47,236 nucleotides of DNA. Source: an uncultured Acidobacteriota bacterium. Lineage in GTDB: Bacteria > Acidobacteriota > Terriglobia > Bryobacterales > Bryobacteraceae. The position numbers were made by a program, and so were the translations under genes. Location: contig CADECY010000038.1 in NCBI GenBank assembly GCA_902825945.1, positions 7,749-54,984 on the forward strand. The letters are read 5' to 3'. The notes under the pieces are model-generated. The model did no database searches. It was not told the origin of the DNA and saw only the letters and a list, made by a program, of their open reading frames with translations. Below, piece by piece: positions 17,376 to 26,504 of the stretch (the first letter of the stretch is position 1; the number at the start of each line of letters is the position of its first letter).

Positions 17376-18191
17376 TTGACTCGCTGCATCTCAGTTGTAA
17401 TCCGGACTCGTAACGAGGCTCCATCACTCGAGAAGGTTCTGGAGGCTCTCTCCCGTCAAACAGTGCCACCGGAGATCATCGTAGTAGACAATGAGTCCTC
17501 GGATAACAGCACGGACTTGGCTCAACGCCATGGCGCGCGACTCATCTCAATCACAAGAGCTGACTTTAGCTACGGGCGCGCCATCAACATCGGTTGTCAG
17601 GCCTCCTCCGCTCCCTTTATCGTCATTCTGAGCGCACACTCGATTCCGATTGGTCCCTATTTTCTCCAGCAGTGCCTGGATGGCTTCACGTCGGAAGAGA
17701 TCGCCGGAGTGAGTTGTCTACGCTCATTCGAAGGAGCGCAGTGGTTGAAGCCGTCTGTGATGTCGGGTGCGCTTCCGCTCGATGACATTCTGAATACCAC
17801 CCTGAGAAATAGCGGTTGCGTCATCCGCCGGTCGGTATGGGAGCGCGTCCCCTATGATGAAACCCTCGAGGCCACTGAGGATCGCGAATGGTGCGCACGT
17901 GTATTGAGGCTAGGATACGCATTGGCCCGGTCAAGCGCCATGTATCACTATGAGAATCACATTTCCTTGCTTGCTCGTATCAAGAAACATAATAGAGAGC
18001 AAGTGGCGGTCTTCCGGTTTGCGGGTGCGGTGGGAGATCGTTACGGCCTTAGCCACTTAGCGAGGGAGGTTTTCGTCTCCATTCCGCACCTCGTGTGTAA
18101 TATGGTAGTGACGGCGATAGCCAGATACTCCACTGCTTTAACAGCCGAACTGCAAGCACGGCGAGCCGCCAAGAGGGGCTCCTGCCGCTAG
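17376..18191 (+). CDS. Family 2 glycosyltransferase (rhamnosyltransferase-like)
   Basis: A 271-residue soluble GT-A enzyme: RCISVVIRTRNEAPSLE, the nucleotide-binding VVDNESSDNSTDLA, DFSYGRAINIG as in rhamnosyl/galactofuranosyl transferases, SAHSIP in place of the DxD, and the acceptor-side EDREWCARVLRLGY. It starts at TTG, supported by AGGCGG nine bases upstream; the in-frame neighbourhood gives no better start. The stop is followed after one base by the ATG of the pyruvyl transferase, so the two are expressed together. About 215 bases without a gene separate it from the methyltransferase; I see nothing recognisable there. Confidence 0.88.
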   Translation: MTRCISVVIRTRNEAPSLEKVLEALSRQTVPPEIIVVDNESSDNSTDLAQRHGARLISITRADFSYGRAINIGCQASSAPFIVILSAHSIPIGPYFLQQCLDGFTSEEIAGVSCLRSFEGAQWLKPSVMSGALPLDDILNTTLRNSGCVIRRSVWERVPYDETLEATEDREWCARVLRLGYALARSSAMYHYENHISLLARIKKHNREQVAVFRFAGAVGDRYGLSHLAREVFVSIPHLVCNMVVTAIARYSTALTAELQARRAAKRGSCR

Positions 18192-18192
18192 T

Positions 18193-19413
18193 ATGCCAAT
18201 TCATATCTACCCGAGTTCTCTTCATTTGCTCAATGCGGGTGACGCCGCCATGCTCTGTTCTCAGGTTCGGCGCCTCAAGGAGCACCTGCCCGATCATCCA
18301 CTCCACGTGGTAACGGACAATCCCGACCGCCTTCAGTTGCTTTGCCCCGGCTGTCTGCCCATGACCGCAAGCAACGCCATCCACGCCCTGACTGACGGGA
18401 CGATCGGCCTTCCCGGCCCTCTGCCCCGCGCCCTCTACCCCGTGATAGGCAGGTATTATCATGCTGCTGATCATCGACTCAGGCTGTCTTCCCTCCGTCT
18501 AAGGAAAACGAAGCGGTACCCTTTTGCCGTTACGGTCACAGGTGCTGGTATCTTCACGGACAGCTTTCGAAGTGAGGCCACAGCCTTGCTATATTGGCTC
18601 GAATATGCGCAAGCAGCGCGAATCCCTAACGCAATATTCGGACAAGGCCTGGGGCCAATTCACTCGAGACGGTTGGCCAAGCGTTTTGGTGCGGCGGCAA
18701 CGCGCACGGACATGCTCACACTCCGCGAAGGCTCAACCGGGCCGGCGCTTGCAAAGAGTCTAGGTATTCCGGACTCCCTGCTGACAGTAACCGGGGATGA
18801 GGCTATCGATCTCGCGTACGACCTGAAGCCGAAGTCTCTCGCCTCGTGCCTGGGCGTGAACGTGCGGATGGCGCCCTATTCAGGTGTTGCCGACGATATT
18901 GCTGACGACCTATCCGCAACGATTCGGTCTCTCTCAACGGACCTAAAGTGTGAGGCCATCCCACTACCAATCTCGCAGCACCCGATTGACTCGGATATTC
19001 CAGGCATTCTAAAGATCGTAGGAAGTCAGTACGGGCAAGAGGCCCATGATTGCGCTGCTTCGCCATGGACAACCGCGCTTCAGGCGGGCCGTTGCCGTTT
19101 GGTGATCACGGGTAGCTATCATGCCGGTGTGTTTGCGTTGTCTCAGGGAATCCCAGTCATGGGCCTGGCCAAATCTGGTTATTACACGGACAAGTTTCGT
19201 GGACTGCACCACCAATTTGGTCCCGGCATGCAATGGTGTGACCTTAGTGTTCCGGCTTGGCAAGTGTCCTTGCGCGAGCAAGCCATTGCCCTGTGGAAGG
19301 CCGCCGATTCGCTAAGGGATGGACTATTATCTGCTGCCCGGCTCCAAATCGAAGCTACGGACAAGGCGTACCGCAGTTTCGCCGAGATTGCGCTCCGTCG
19401 ACGGGCCATGTGA
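18193..19413 (+). CDS. Polysaccharide pyruvyl transferase family protein
   Basis: A 406-residue GT-B-like protein of the polysaccharide pyruvyl transferase family. Diagnostic parts are the N-terminal LLNAGDAAMLC (nucleotide-loop equivalent), FGQGLGPIHS in the middle, DMLTLREGSTGP, VNVRMAPYSG, and the C-terminal VITGSYHAGVFALSQGIPV with the conserved histidine. Such enzymes add a ketal-linked pyruvate to sugars of an exported polysaccharide, using phosphoenolpyruvate. It is the last gene of the plus-strand block and converges on the long minus-strand operon. A second, divergent member lies at 28.5-29.5 kb. Confidence 0.9.
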   Translation: MPIHIYPSSLHLLNAGDAAMLCSQVRRLKEHLPDHPLHVVTDNPDRLQLLCPGCLPMTASNAIHALTDGTIGLPGPLPRALYPVIGRYYHAADHRLRLSSLRLRKTKRYPFAVTVTGAGIFTDSFRSEATALLYWLEYAQAARIPNAIFGQGLGPIHSRRLAKRFGAAATRTDMLTLREGSTGPALAKSLGIPDSLLTVTGDEAIDLAYDLKPKSLASCLGVNVRMAPYSGVADDIADDLSATIRSLSTDLKCEAIPLPISQHPIDSDIPGILKIVGSQYGQEAHDCAASPWTTALQAGRCRLVITGSYHAGVFALSQGIPVMGLAKSGYYTDKFRGLHHQFGPGMQWCDLSVPAWQVSLREQAIALWKAADSLRDGLLSAARLQIEATDKAYRSFAEIALRRRAM

Positions 19414-19611
19414 CGCCAGAGAGGTGTCGCTGTTCCCTGGAGAACCGCGCGGTTCGGCATAATCCGATCTAATCTAATGGACTCGACACGTCTCGGTGCC
19501 GTTGATGTGTGAGCGTCGAGCTTCCGGCAAGCATGCGTGACTGAAAACGCGTGCAATAGTACGCTCGGGGGCGCCAGCGCGCAGACGGATGGCGCGGATT
19601 AATGTAATTAG

Positions 19612-20712
19612 TTAGCCGCATAAGGCATGGTAGACTCTGACTGTGGTTTCGGCGACTGCGTCCCATGTTTTCGAACGGACGTTCTCACGAGCGGTAGCGC
19701 CGAGGCTGCGCCGGAAGTCTTCGTCGCGCGTGATCGTGTCCATGCACGCCGCAAACCCTGCCACGTCGAGCGGATCATCCACGACAAGCCCATCGATGCC
19801 CTGCCGGATGCACTCTGATGCACCTGCCATCTTTGTCGTGACCACAGGCAAACCCGCCGCCATCGCCTCCGTGATCACCATCCCGAATGCATCATACGGC
19901 GTCGGGAAGAGAAGAGCATCTGCGGCCGGGTAAACCGCTTCGATGCGATTCGTGGGAGGCAGGAAATGGATCCGCCCGCCTGCTGAGGACGCGACGGCCT
20001 CGGCTCGGTAGGGCTTCGGATCAGTCCGCGAGACACAAAGGAGATGTGCGGGCGCGACCCGCGCCACCGCCTGGATCGCTGTCGTTCCGCCTTTGCGCAT
20101 GTCGCCGACGAACAGAAACAGGGGCGTCGTATCCGCTATGTCGAGGCGGGACCGCAGACGTTGGCGAAGATCTTCCCTGTCCGGTGGCCAGAAACGATCG
20201 GCATCGACCCCGTGGTGAATCACCGAAATCCGGTCCACCCGGCCGTAGTAATGCGCCAGATCCTGGCGAACCCGCTCGGAAATTGCGATGACCCACGGAG
20301 AGCCGCTGCCGCGTACGGCGGCACGCTCCAAGGGGGTGGCGACGCTGTCGAAGAGATGATCCTTCCAAGTCAGATTCCCGAGGCGGGCCCGCGCGGCGTG
20401 CCAAGCGGCGTTGCAGATGTGGGCCGTCATGACATCACAGTGGCGCAGGCAGACGCCCTGAGCATGGACGATGTCGAAATCGCGTCCGACGGCTGGACTG
20501 GCGAAGAAAGGGAACGTGAGTACCGTCGTCAACGCGGTGGTGCGCAGAGCCGGAACATGATGAAAGCGAATCGACGTGTTTCCCGCGGGCTCGATCGTGT
20601 TGGCAAATACGTGGACCTCATGTTCTCGCGCGAACCGCGTCGCGAGTTCCGCGACGTAGCGGCTATGACCACCTTGCTGGTGATAGTCGTGGACGACCAG
20701 GGCAATCTTCAT
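19612..20712 (-). CDS. Family 4 glycosyltransferase (operon end)
   Basis: A 366-residue GT-B enzyme: donor-independent N-domain starting MKIALVVHDYHQQGGHSRYV (a glycine-rich GGHSRYV loop), C-domain with FLFVGDMRKGG and PYDAFGMVITEAMAAG. In the usual E-x7-E motif the first glutamate is replaced by aspartate (D-AFGMVIT-E). No membrane segment. Its ATG overlaps the stop of the upstream GT4 by 4 bases. It ends the 17-member minus-strand operon. Donor and acceptor are unknown; it should add one sugar of the repeat unit in the cytoplasm. Confidence 0.9.
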   Translation of the reverse strand: MKIALVVHDYHQQGGHSRYVAELATRFAREHEVHVFANTIEPAGNTSIRFHHVPALRTTALTTVLTFPFFASPAVGRDFDIVHAQGVCLRHCDVMTAHICNAAWHAARARLGNLTWKDHLFDSVATPLERAAVRGSGSPWVIAISERVRQDLAHYYGRVDRISVIHHGVDADRFWPPDREDLRQRLRSRLDIADTTPLFLFVGDMRKGGTTAIQAVARVAPAHLLCVSRTDPKPYRAEAVASSAGGRIHFLPPTNRIEAVYPAADALLFPTPYDAFGMVITEAMAAGLPVVTTKMAGASECIRQGIDGLVVDDPLDVAGFAACMDTITRDEDFRRSLGATARENVRSKTWDAVAETTVRVYHALCG

Positions 20713-21923
20713 GGTCCGGTTGTCCGAAAGGTCCGGACGGACTCTAGCGCGGCCACCAGATGTTTGACGTGGCTCCTCCGGTCGTAGCGCTGCGACACCT
20801 CGAACGCGCGGCGACGGAGTGTCTGATAGCGTTGCCGGTCCTCAAGGCACCATACGATCGCCTCGGACAGCCCCAGCGGCTCCAGACGTTCTCCCGGAGC
20901 CAGAGCACCATTGTCGCGATCCTGAAGCCAATCCGGTATACCACCCACGCGAAACGCCGCCGCGGGAACGCCTTGGAATCCAGCCTCCGGGCCGACTTTC
21001 CCGAACGGTTCCGGCCACAAGCTCGGTACCACGAGCAGATGAGTCTCTCGTAGCAGGCGCCGCCGTTCGTCCTCCCGAATCCAGCCGGGAAATCGAATCG
21101 CGAGGTCAGGATGACTGCGTTGGAGCTTCTCCGCGAGAGTGGCCCAAGAGTTCTTGCATGGGCCGTCACCGGCCATCGTCAGAACTAGACGTCCACCGAG
21201 CCGGGCGAGGGCCGCGGGGAGGCATTTCAAGAGTACTTCCCCGCCCTTCAACTCCTCCATCCGCCCCAGAAACAAGAGGTGAAACGCGTCCCCCCATGGA
21301 GGACATGACTCGGGCGCTGGAGGACACGGCCCTGCGAGAAACGGAAATGCGTGCACACGCGAGGGACTGAATCCATGCTGGATGTATTCCTGGCGCATGT
21401 GCTCGGAATGGGTGAGAATTGCCGCGTACCGGCTCAACGTGGTTAGCCGCGACCGCTCTTCACCATACAAACGGAGCATCGTGAGAGGGTTGCGTCCGCC
21501 ACAGTGCCGGGGGAGGTAGTGCAGCAGGCAGGCGAGGCCGAACTGTTTGCCGCACGGAACAGGCTCTGGGAAACGATGCGCCTTGAGTCCGCTGATACAC
21601 GTGCCGTGGTAGTTGTGAACGAAGTAAGCTCCTGGCGCCAACGCGAGCAACGTCCGCTCGGCGGTTTCGGAGATGCGTCCGTTCACCAACACCACGTCCG
21701 GTTGCCAATTGATGAGTTCGCCGGGCAGCTTCCCATCAGACTCGATCGCCGCGAACGGCCCGGTCGACGGGAGCGCGATGGCCGCACGCTCGGCTGGCTC
21801 ATGGGATTCACAAACGAAGCCAGATTGGTGGCCAGCTTCTTCGAGGGCGGGAATCAATTCATGCAGATAGGCCTCGGTACCCGCTACCTGCCGGGACGAC
21901 CAGTTCCAAATCAGGACTCGCAT
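20709..21923 (-). CDS. Family 4 glycosyltransferase
   Basis: A 404-residue GT-B enzyme with N-terminal VLIWNWSSRQVAGTEAYL, LLFLGRMEELKGGEVLL for the start of the donor domain and the full E-x7-E motif in WPEPFGKVGPEAGFQG. A histidine/cysteine-rich patch in the middle (CLLHYLPRHCGGRNPL, about residues 130-146) is typical of some actinobacterial-like GT4 enzymes. The ATG at 21923 lies 13 bases inside the upstream gene, so coupling is likely. Adds a sugar to the lipid-linked intermediate; specificity unknown. Confidence 0.9.
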   Translation of the reverse strand: MRVLIWNWSSRQVAGTEAYLHELIPALEEAGHQSGFVCESHEPAERAAIALPSTGPFAAIESDGKLPGELINWQPDVVLVNGRISETAERTLLALAPGAYFVHNYHGTCISGLKAHRFPEPVPCGKQFGLACLLHYLPRHCGGRNPLTMLRLYGEERSRLTTLSRYAAILTHSEHMRQEYIQHGFSPSRVHAFPFLAGPCPPAPESCPPWGDAFHLLFLGRMEELKGGEVLLKCLPAALARLGGRLVLTMAGDGPCKNSWATLAEKLQRSHPDLAIRFPGWIREDERRRLLRETHLLVVPSLWPEPFGKVGPEAGFQGVPAAAFRVGGIPDWLQDRDNGALAPGERLEPLGLSEAIVWCLEDRQRYQTLRRRAFEVSQRYDRRSHVKHLVAALESVRTFRTTGP

Positions 21924-23056
21924 GATTCCGCCAATTTTGCAATAGTATGACGGATGTCGAAAACATCGCGGTAGAGCGCCGCTCCCAACTCTCCGGTCTC
22001 ACGTCTCGAAGCTGGGCTGGCGCACAAGGCAGAGACGTGCGCGACCAGGGATTCCGGCTGTTCGAACTGGCCGAGTCTCACCGCCTTGCTCTCGGCCCAG
22101 ATCGGTTCGGTGACTCGTCCGCTGGTCGAGACGACCGGGAGCCCATGAGCGAGACACGCCATGGCGCTGCCCTGCCGGCTGTTGAGTCCGGCGGGATATG
22201 GCTGCAACATGACGTCGCAAGCCTGAAGGTGAGCCGAGAGTTCGGGGCCCGGAAGCACTCCGGTGGCTTGGACGCGGTCACGAAAGTCCGGATACTCCTG
22301 GCAAAGCGTTGCGTGGAAGCGGTTACTGTCCCTGCCCATGAGCAACAAGTGAGCCGCCGGAGTGGACTCCATCAAGAGCGGAAAGGCTCGAGCGAGCCAG
22401 GCGGCAATCGGCCTTCCGAAAGTTCCGAAATGTCCGATGATGGCCGTTCGGCCGGCTCGGATGCGAGCCGCCGCTTCCGGTTGGCTGACCACCGGGATGT
22501 TGCTCGGAACCGGCAACCACTGGAACTCCAATCCCCGGCCGGGAGCAAACGGCTGGAGCAGCCTTTCCCATTCGGGAATCGCGCACCATACTCTCCGCGC
22601 GGCGCCGAGCACCAGGCGAATCATCACGCGATGGACGCCAGCCGCCACATCCTGTTTCCAAGTCCCCTCGTGGAACATGAGAAACGGCTCATGGACCATG
22701 ACGTCGATTCGATCTCCGGCGCGTGCCCTCCGGTGGAGCCACCAACAAAGGGGCAGGTTCATCGACCGGTATCCGTAGCCGTGCGGAACCCATTGCACGA
22801 TCATTCGCTTTGGCCCGCTGAACCGGTCCAATCGGCTATCGAGATGGCGCAGTCCACGCGGGCCGAACCCCCCGGATACCCGGTGCACGAACAGGCTTCC
22901 TTTCTCCTCCTCGGTATCGCCGTTCGACGGCGCCCAGACGTGGACACGCCTGGAGTCAGCCGCGAGCCCCTCGGCCACTTGACGAGTGTAGTCGCTCACT
23001 CCGCCCACCTGAGGCGGGTACTCTCCAGTCAAGATATGAATTTCCGACGCCCTCAC
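21911..23056 (-). CDS. Family 4 glycosyltransferase with variant active site
   Basis: A 381-residue GT-B enzyme, starting at GTG (the GTGA overlap with the acyltransferase relic upstream fixes it). N-domain: IHILTGEYPPQVGGVSDYTR. The C-domain lacks the standard E-x7-E motif and has instead QPYPAGLNSRQGSAMACLAHG, the arginine-serine variant found in a subgroup of GT4 enzymes. A long insert around residues 100-130 is hydrophobic and tryptophan-rich (MNLPLCWWLHRRA). It may bind its donor differently from its neighbours or be less active. Confidence 0.85.
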   Translation of the reverse strand: MRASEIHILTGEYPPQVGGVSDYTRQVAEGLAADSRRVHVWAPSNGDTEEEKGSLFVHRVSGGFGPRGLRHLDSRLDRFSGPKRMIVQWVPHGYGYRSMNLPLCWWLHRRARAGDRIDVMVHEPFLMFHEGTWKQDVAAGVHRVMIRLVLGAARRVWCAIPEWERLLQPFAPGRGLEFQWLPVPSNIPVVSQPEAAARIRAGRTAIIGHFGTFGRPIAAWLARAFPLLMESTPAAHLLLMGRDSNRFHATLCQEYPDFRDRVQATGVLPGPELSAHLQACDVMLQPYPAGLNSRQGSAMACLAHGLPVVSTSGRVTEPIWAESKAVRLGQFEQPESLVAHVSALCASPASRRETGELGAALYRDVFDIRHTIAKLAESCES

Positions 23057-23412
23057 GCTCCGGCACCATCCTCATGGCGATAAGACATCTTTTGGCCAAG
23101 CCGTGTAAGGGGTCGTTCGAACAGTACCCAAGAGATGGCGGCGGCTCCGGTCAGCACCCCGGGTAGCCGTGCCCCGGACCATCGAACGGCGATCGGGAGG
23201 AGTAGATAAACTGCTCCTCGATCGCCAAAGACCTCATTACAATCAACGCCTGATGGGCGAAGTCTCCAACGTGGGCGATGGCGATGTTCTGACCATGAAC
23301 ATGGAATGTCCACAATGGGATAAGCAAGCGAAGGATGTCCGTGCCCAGGGACCCGAACCGCGGCGATGTTTGCGGAGCGCGTTTCTGCCGGCATCCGGTT
23401 CGAGTGCCTCAC
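23053..23412 (-). pseudogene. Broken acyltransferase-3 gene
   Basis: The reading frame 23053-23412 (GTG start) ends with YLLLPIAVRWSG, then GAAAISWVLFERPLTRLG, the last helix and FE-x-P-L-x-R-L end of acyltransferase-3 proteins. The piece that should come just before, LAIEEQF with the diagnostic EEQF motif, is present but in another frame near 23225-23250, so a frameshift separates EEQF from YLLLP. About 200 residues normally between the EEQFY motif and the last helix are missing, and the start of the protein is absent. It therefore has both an internal deletion and a frameshift. It still keeps stop/start overlaps with the GT4 genes on both sides. Confidence 0.75.
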
Positions 23413-24530
23413 TGAACCCGCGCGGCGAGCGCCCGCGCATTGTTTTCGAGGGAGAACGACCGCCGGACATGGGAAAACCCAGCCTCCACGCGGCGGCGTG
23501 TTTCTTCGCGGTCATCCAGCACCTTTTCGATCGCCGAGGCGACCGAGCGCTCCGTGAGCGTATCGAGAATCCAGCCGGCGGCACCATCCTCGAGGATCAT
23601 ACGGGCCGCGCCCACATCGCTCGACACGGCGGGCACACCGTAGGCCAGTGCCTCGACGAGGACGATACCGAATGTCTCGAGTGTTGAGGGAAACACGAAG
23701 ACGTCAGCGGTTCTCCAACACTCGTGCCACTCCGGTGAAGAAGCTCGCACACCACGATGAACCACGACTCCCGGAAGAGGCTCCACCTCGCTTTGTGTGA
23801 CGACGTGAAGTTCGCACCGGTCCTGGAGGTAATTTCGAAAACAGTTCAGCAGCAGAGGACCACCCTTGCGGCGAAAGTCACCTCCCAAAAAGAGGATCCG
23901 CGGTTTGGCGCCGAGTTCACGCAAAGCGAGATTCGCCGGGACCTCCATCGAAGGCGGCAAGATACCGATCTTTCGCTGGTCAATTGCGTATTCGGTGACG
24001 AGGGAGTCCGACACCGGAGTCGACCAGGCCAGAATCTGATCGGCCCGGTGCAGAAGAGCTTCCTCTTGCCGCATCAACTCACGGGTGATGATGGGCAAGG
24101 TGAGCCGGCTGGGCCAGTTCGGGGCGAACCAGGGAGTCCGCGAAAGCTGCTGGAAGGTGGCGTCCATGCAAACGATCAGCCTGACGTCCGGAGGAAGGCG
24201 CGCCAATTCGAGACCAACGCTTTGGGTATTCACGACCACCGTCCGCGCACCGTGGCGTTCGGTTATCTCCGGAATCATGCTCCCAACGTGGGCACTGACG
24301 ATTTGCCGCCACCGGCTCACATGGGTGTCGAGTCCGATGCGGCGAAGGCCGCGGATGCTGCTATTGGCTTTCCGTTTCAGCTCTTCGGGAAGGGGGGTGG
24401 CGTTCAATAACAAAGGTGCGACACCGAGTTCGGGGTGCTTCTCGAAATATTCCACGAACCTGGGCAGGTATGAGCCATGGCCAAGTTCGTTCTCGTTGAT
24501 GAAGGCAACCGGCTGGCGAATCATGTTCAT
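23409..24530 (-). CDS. Family 4 glycosyltransferase
   Basis: A 373-residue GT-B enzyme. N-domain begins QPVAFINENELGHGSYLPR; the donor domain starts with ILFLGGDFRRKGGPLLL and has a complete E-x7-E motif in STLETFGIVLVEALAYG. Proteins with the INEN-x-GHGSY start often act on lipid-linked surface glycans. ATG at 24530 overlaps the stop of the upstream GT4 (ATGA). It is immediately followed by the broken acyltransferase. Soluble, cytoplasmic face of the membrane; donor sugar unknown. Confidence 0.9.
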   Translation of the reverse strand: MNMIRQPVAFINENELGHGSYLPRFVEYFEKHPELGVAPLLLNATPLPEELKRKANSSIRGLRRIGLDTHVSRWRQIVSAHVGSMIPEITERHGARTVVVNTQSVGLELARLPPDVRLIVCMDATFQQLSRTPWFAPNWPSRLTLPIITRELMRQEEALLHRADQILAWSTPVSDSLVTEYAIDQRKIGILPPSMEVPANLALRELGAKPRILFLGGDFRRKGGPLLLNCFRNYLQDRCELHVVTQSEVEPLPGVVVHRGVRASSPEWHECWRTADVFVFPSTLETFGIVLVEALAYGVPAVSSDVGAARMILEDGAAGWILDTLTERSVASAIEKVLDDREETRRRVEAGFSHVRRSFSLENNARALAARVQ

Positions 24531-25663
24531 CCGCCTCGCGCTTTCGCGGAGAGCTCCAAGGTCTTTTCGAGCTCACGGGCAAGCTGTGCGCAGATACCGG
24601 GAGCCGCATATCTGTCGACGGCCAGAAGGCGGGCGGCCTTGGAAAGCCGGGCTCGACCATCCAATCCAGACTCCAGCCGCCGGAACTCCTGGGCCGCCTG
24701 GCCTGGAATCTCCATCGACACGGGTATTCCGCCATCACCGGTTTGCCATGACATGACACTGTCGTGATGATGAACCACGGGCAGGCCCGTTGCCAAAGCT
24801 TCGAGGATGGCGATACTGAACGGCTCGGCGAGCGAACCGAGCGAGTATACGTCGGCGGCCCTGAGAAGGTCCGGTATCAGCATCCGGTCGACCCGCCCGA
24901 GGAACTTCATCCGTTCACCGAGCGATTGGGACGCCGACGAGCGCACTTCATCCGCGCCATCTTCTTCGACGCCCGCAGACACCAAAACCGCGGAGGAGGA
25001 AGATGCAGCGACTTCTCGCGCCAGAAACTCCAGACGCTTACCGCTGACCGTGCCGACCGGCCCGATGGTCAGGACGATAAAGGCATCCCGCGCAAGTCCG
25101 AACCGAACACGGGCCGCAGCCCGTTGCTCTAAAGTTGCCGGACTGAACATCTCCGTGTCGGCGAAATGTGGAACAGCGAAGAAGTATCCGGTCCGCTGTC
25201 CGCGCGTTTCGTTCCGGGCCTGTTCGAGGTACGGCGGGGCCAACAGGTGAATGCCATCGAACCCTTTGGCCCAACCCGCCGAAAGCCGCATGCCATTCAT
25301 GAACACGACCGCGGCTCCGTGAAGGCGGCGGGACCGCTTCAAATGCCACGTCAGCACTGGGTCGCCGCAATAGACGATGTCCGCTCCGTGAAAGCGCAGG
25401 GCGGGGATCACTCGCGGAAGCATCGAAAGCTGTTCGATCTCGTACCGCCGTGCCCAGGTGTGTCCCTTGATGATCCGGGTGTCCCGGCCGATCGCGTGCA
25501 TTTGCCGGCACTTGACGCCCTCTTCTTCGACTTCGACGCGGCCACCGCTCCAGAGCTCGACCTGCCAGCTGGGAAAGTGGAAATGACGGGCGACTTCCTG
25601 CATCCATATCTCGATTCCTCTCGCGACATGCCCCAGACCCGAAGACAAAAGAATCAGTTTCAA
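24527..25663 (-). CDS. Family 4 glycosyltransferase
   Basis: A 378-residue GT-B enzyme with N-terminal LILLSSGLGHVARGIEIW, donor-domain start IVLTIGPVGTVSGKRLEF and full E-x7-E motif in LAEPFSIAILEALATG. It starts at TTG, eight bases after the stop of the GT-A gene, with a weak GAGG ribosome site; an ATG nearby runs into a stop at once. Adds a sugar to the growing repeat unit; specificity cannot be told. Confidence 0.88.
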   Translation of the reverse strand: MKLILLSSGLGHVARGIEIWMQEVARHFHFPSWQVELWSGGRVEVEEEGVKCRQMHAIGRDTRIIKGHTWARRYEIEQLSMLPRVIPALRFHGADIVYCGDPVLTWHLKRSRRLHGAAVVFMNGMRLSAGWAKGFDGIHLLAPPYLEQARNETRGQRTGYFFAVPHFADTEMFSPATLEQRAAARVRFGLARDAFIVLTIGPVGTVSGKRLEFLAREVAASSSSAVLVSAGVEEDGADEVRSSASQSLGERMKFLGRVDRMLIPDLLRAADVYSLGSLAEPFSIAILEALATGLPVVHHHDSVMSWQTGDGGIPVSMEIPGQAAQEFRRLESGLDGRARLSKAARLLAVDRYAAPGICAQLARELEKTLELSAKARGG

Positions 25664-25670
25664 AAAGACC

Positions 25671-26504
25671 TCATGAAAACAGTTCGGTATGATGCCAGAA
25701 CTTTGTCCTAATTGAACTGATGTAATGCCGGAGGACGATGCCGGGGCGATTGGCGTAGCGATCTGCGAATCGAAATTGATCGTCGTACTGGAGGATGCAG
25801 CTGCTGGATGGCAGAGGCCGCGCTCCGCTGGCCTGCATGGCGAAATGAACTACGGTTTGCTCGGTGAAGTGGTTCGGGGAGTCCGAAACCGCCGACAGTG
25901 GATTCGCCGCGGCCAGCCAATCCACCTGACTATTCAACACCAGAAAACCCGAGTTTACATACGGCCGCTCGGCGTCCGCCCTACGGAGGAGCCGCTCATC
26001 CAATGACGGTGAACAGTCCTCGAGGAACCAAGAGGTCGCAGTTCCGGCGAGATTTCGGAGATATTCGGCGCCGCGAAAAAAGAGTATGTCGGAGTCAGAG
26101 TATATCGCCGGCGCGCTCGGCGGTATGGACATCAACGCGGCAAGTTTCTTTCCAAGCGGGTGAGCCTTCATGTAGGTCTTTACCGGTGATGGAATGTCGG
26201 ACCTTGCGAACCCATCTCCGTCAACCACGTCGACGCAGGAATTGGCCTGTTTGAGGAGTCCGCGGCTGGCCGCGATGTGAGATCCATCGGACACGATGAT
26301 GAACCGCCGGGGCCGGCCCACGAACCGGAGAAAACTCCTTAAACTCGCCAACTGCTCCGGCCAGTCGTTTTCACCCGAGAACGTATAGATATCGGCAGCT
26401 ATTTCAGCCGTCGGCAAGACGGGTGGGAGCCTGTGCGCTGTCTTCATGAACCGCTCCCGGTTCCATCTTCCTCGAAATGTCGAAAGGCGATAAGGAATGT
26501 TCAT
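25671..26504 (-). CDS. GT-A type glycosyltransferase-like protein
   Basis: A 277-residue protein of uncertain family. Near residue 135 it has AIYSDSDILFF, a DxD metal/sugar-nucleotide motif in a hydrophobic strand, and later VNSGFLVLNSQ, as in GT8-like and nucleotide-diphospho-sugar transferases; FIIVSDGSH fits a GT-A strand. No signal peptide or membrane segment. ATG at 26504 overlaps the TGA of the ABC transporter gene (ATGA); an upstream in-frame extension exists but would lie inside that gene. Likely another sugar transferase of the cluster. Confidence 0.7.
   Translation of the reverse strand: MNIPYRLSTFRGRWNRERFMKTAHRLPPVLPTAEIAADIYTFSGENDWPEQLASLRSFLRFVGRPRRFIIVSDGSHIAASRGLLKQANSCVDVVDGDGFARSDIPSPVKTYMKAHPLGKKLAALMSIPPSAPAIYSDSDILFFRGAEYLRNLAGTATSWFLEDCSPSLDERLLRRADAERPYVNSGFLVLNSQVDWLAAANPLSAVSDSPNHFTEQTVVHFAMQASGARPLPSSSCILQYDDQFRFADRYANRPGIVLRHYISSIRTKFWHHTELFS

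Noticed and set aside
19414..19611. Terminator between the converging blocks
   Set aside because: No stem with a T-run was found in the 200-base gap; a gene is not present either.
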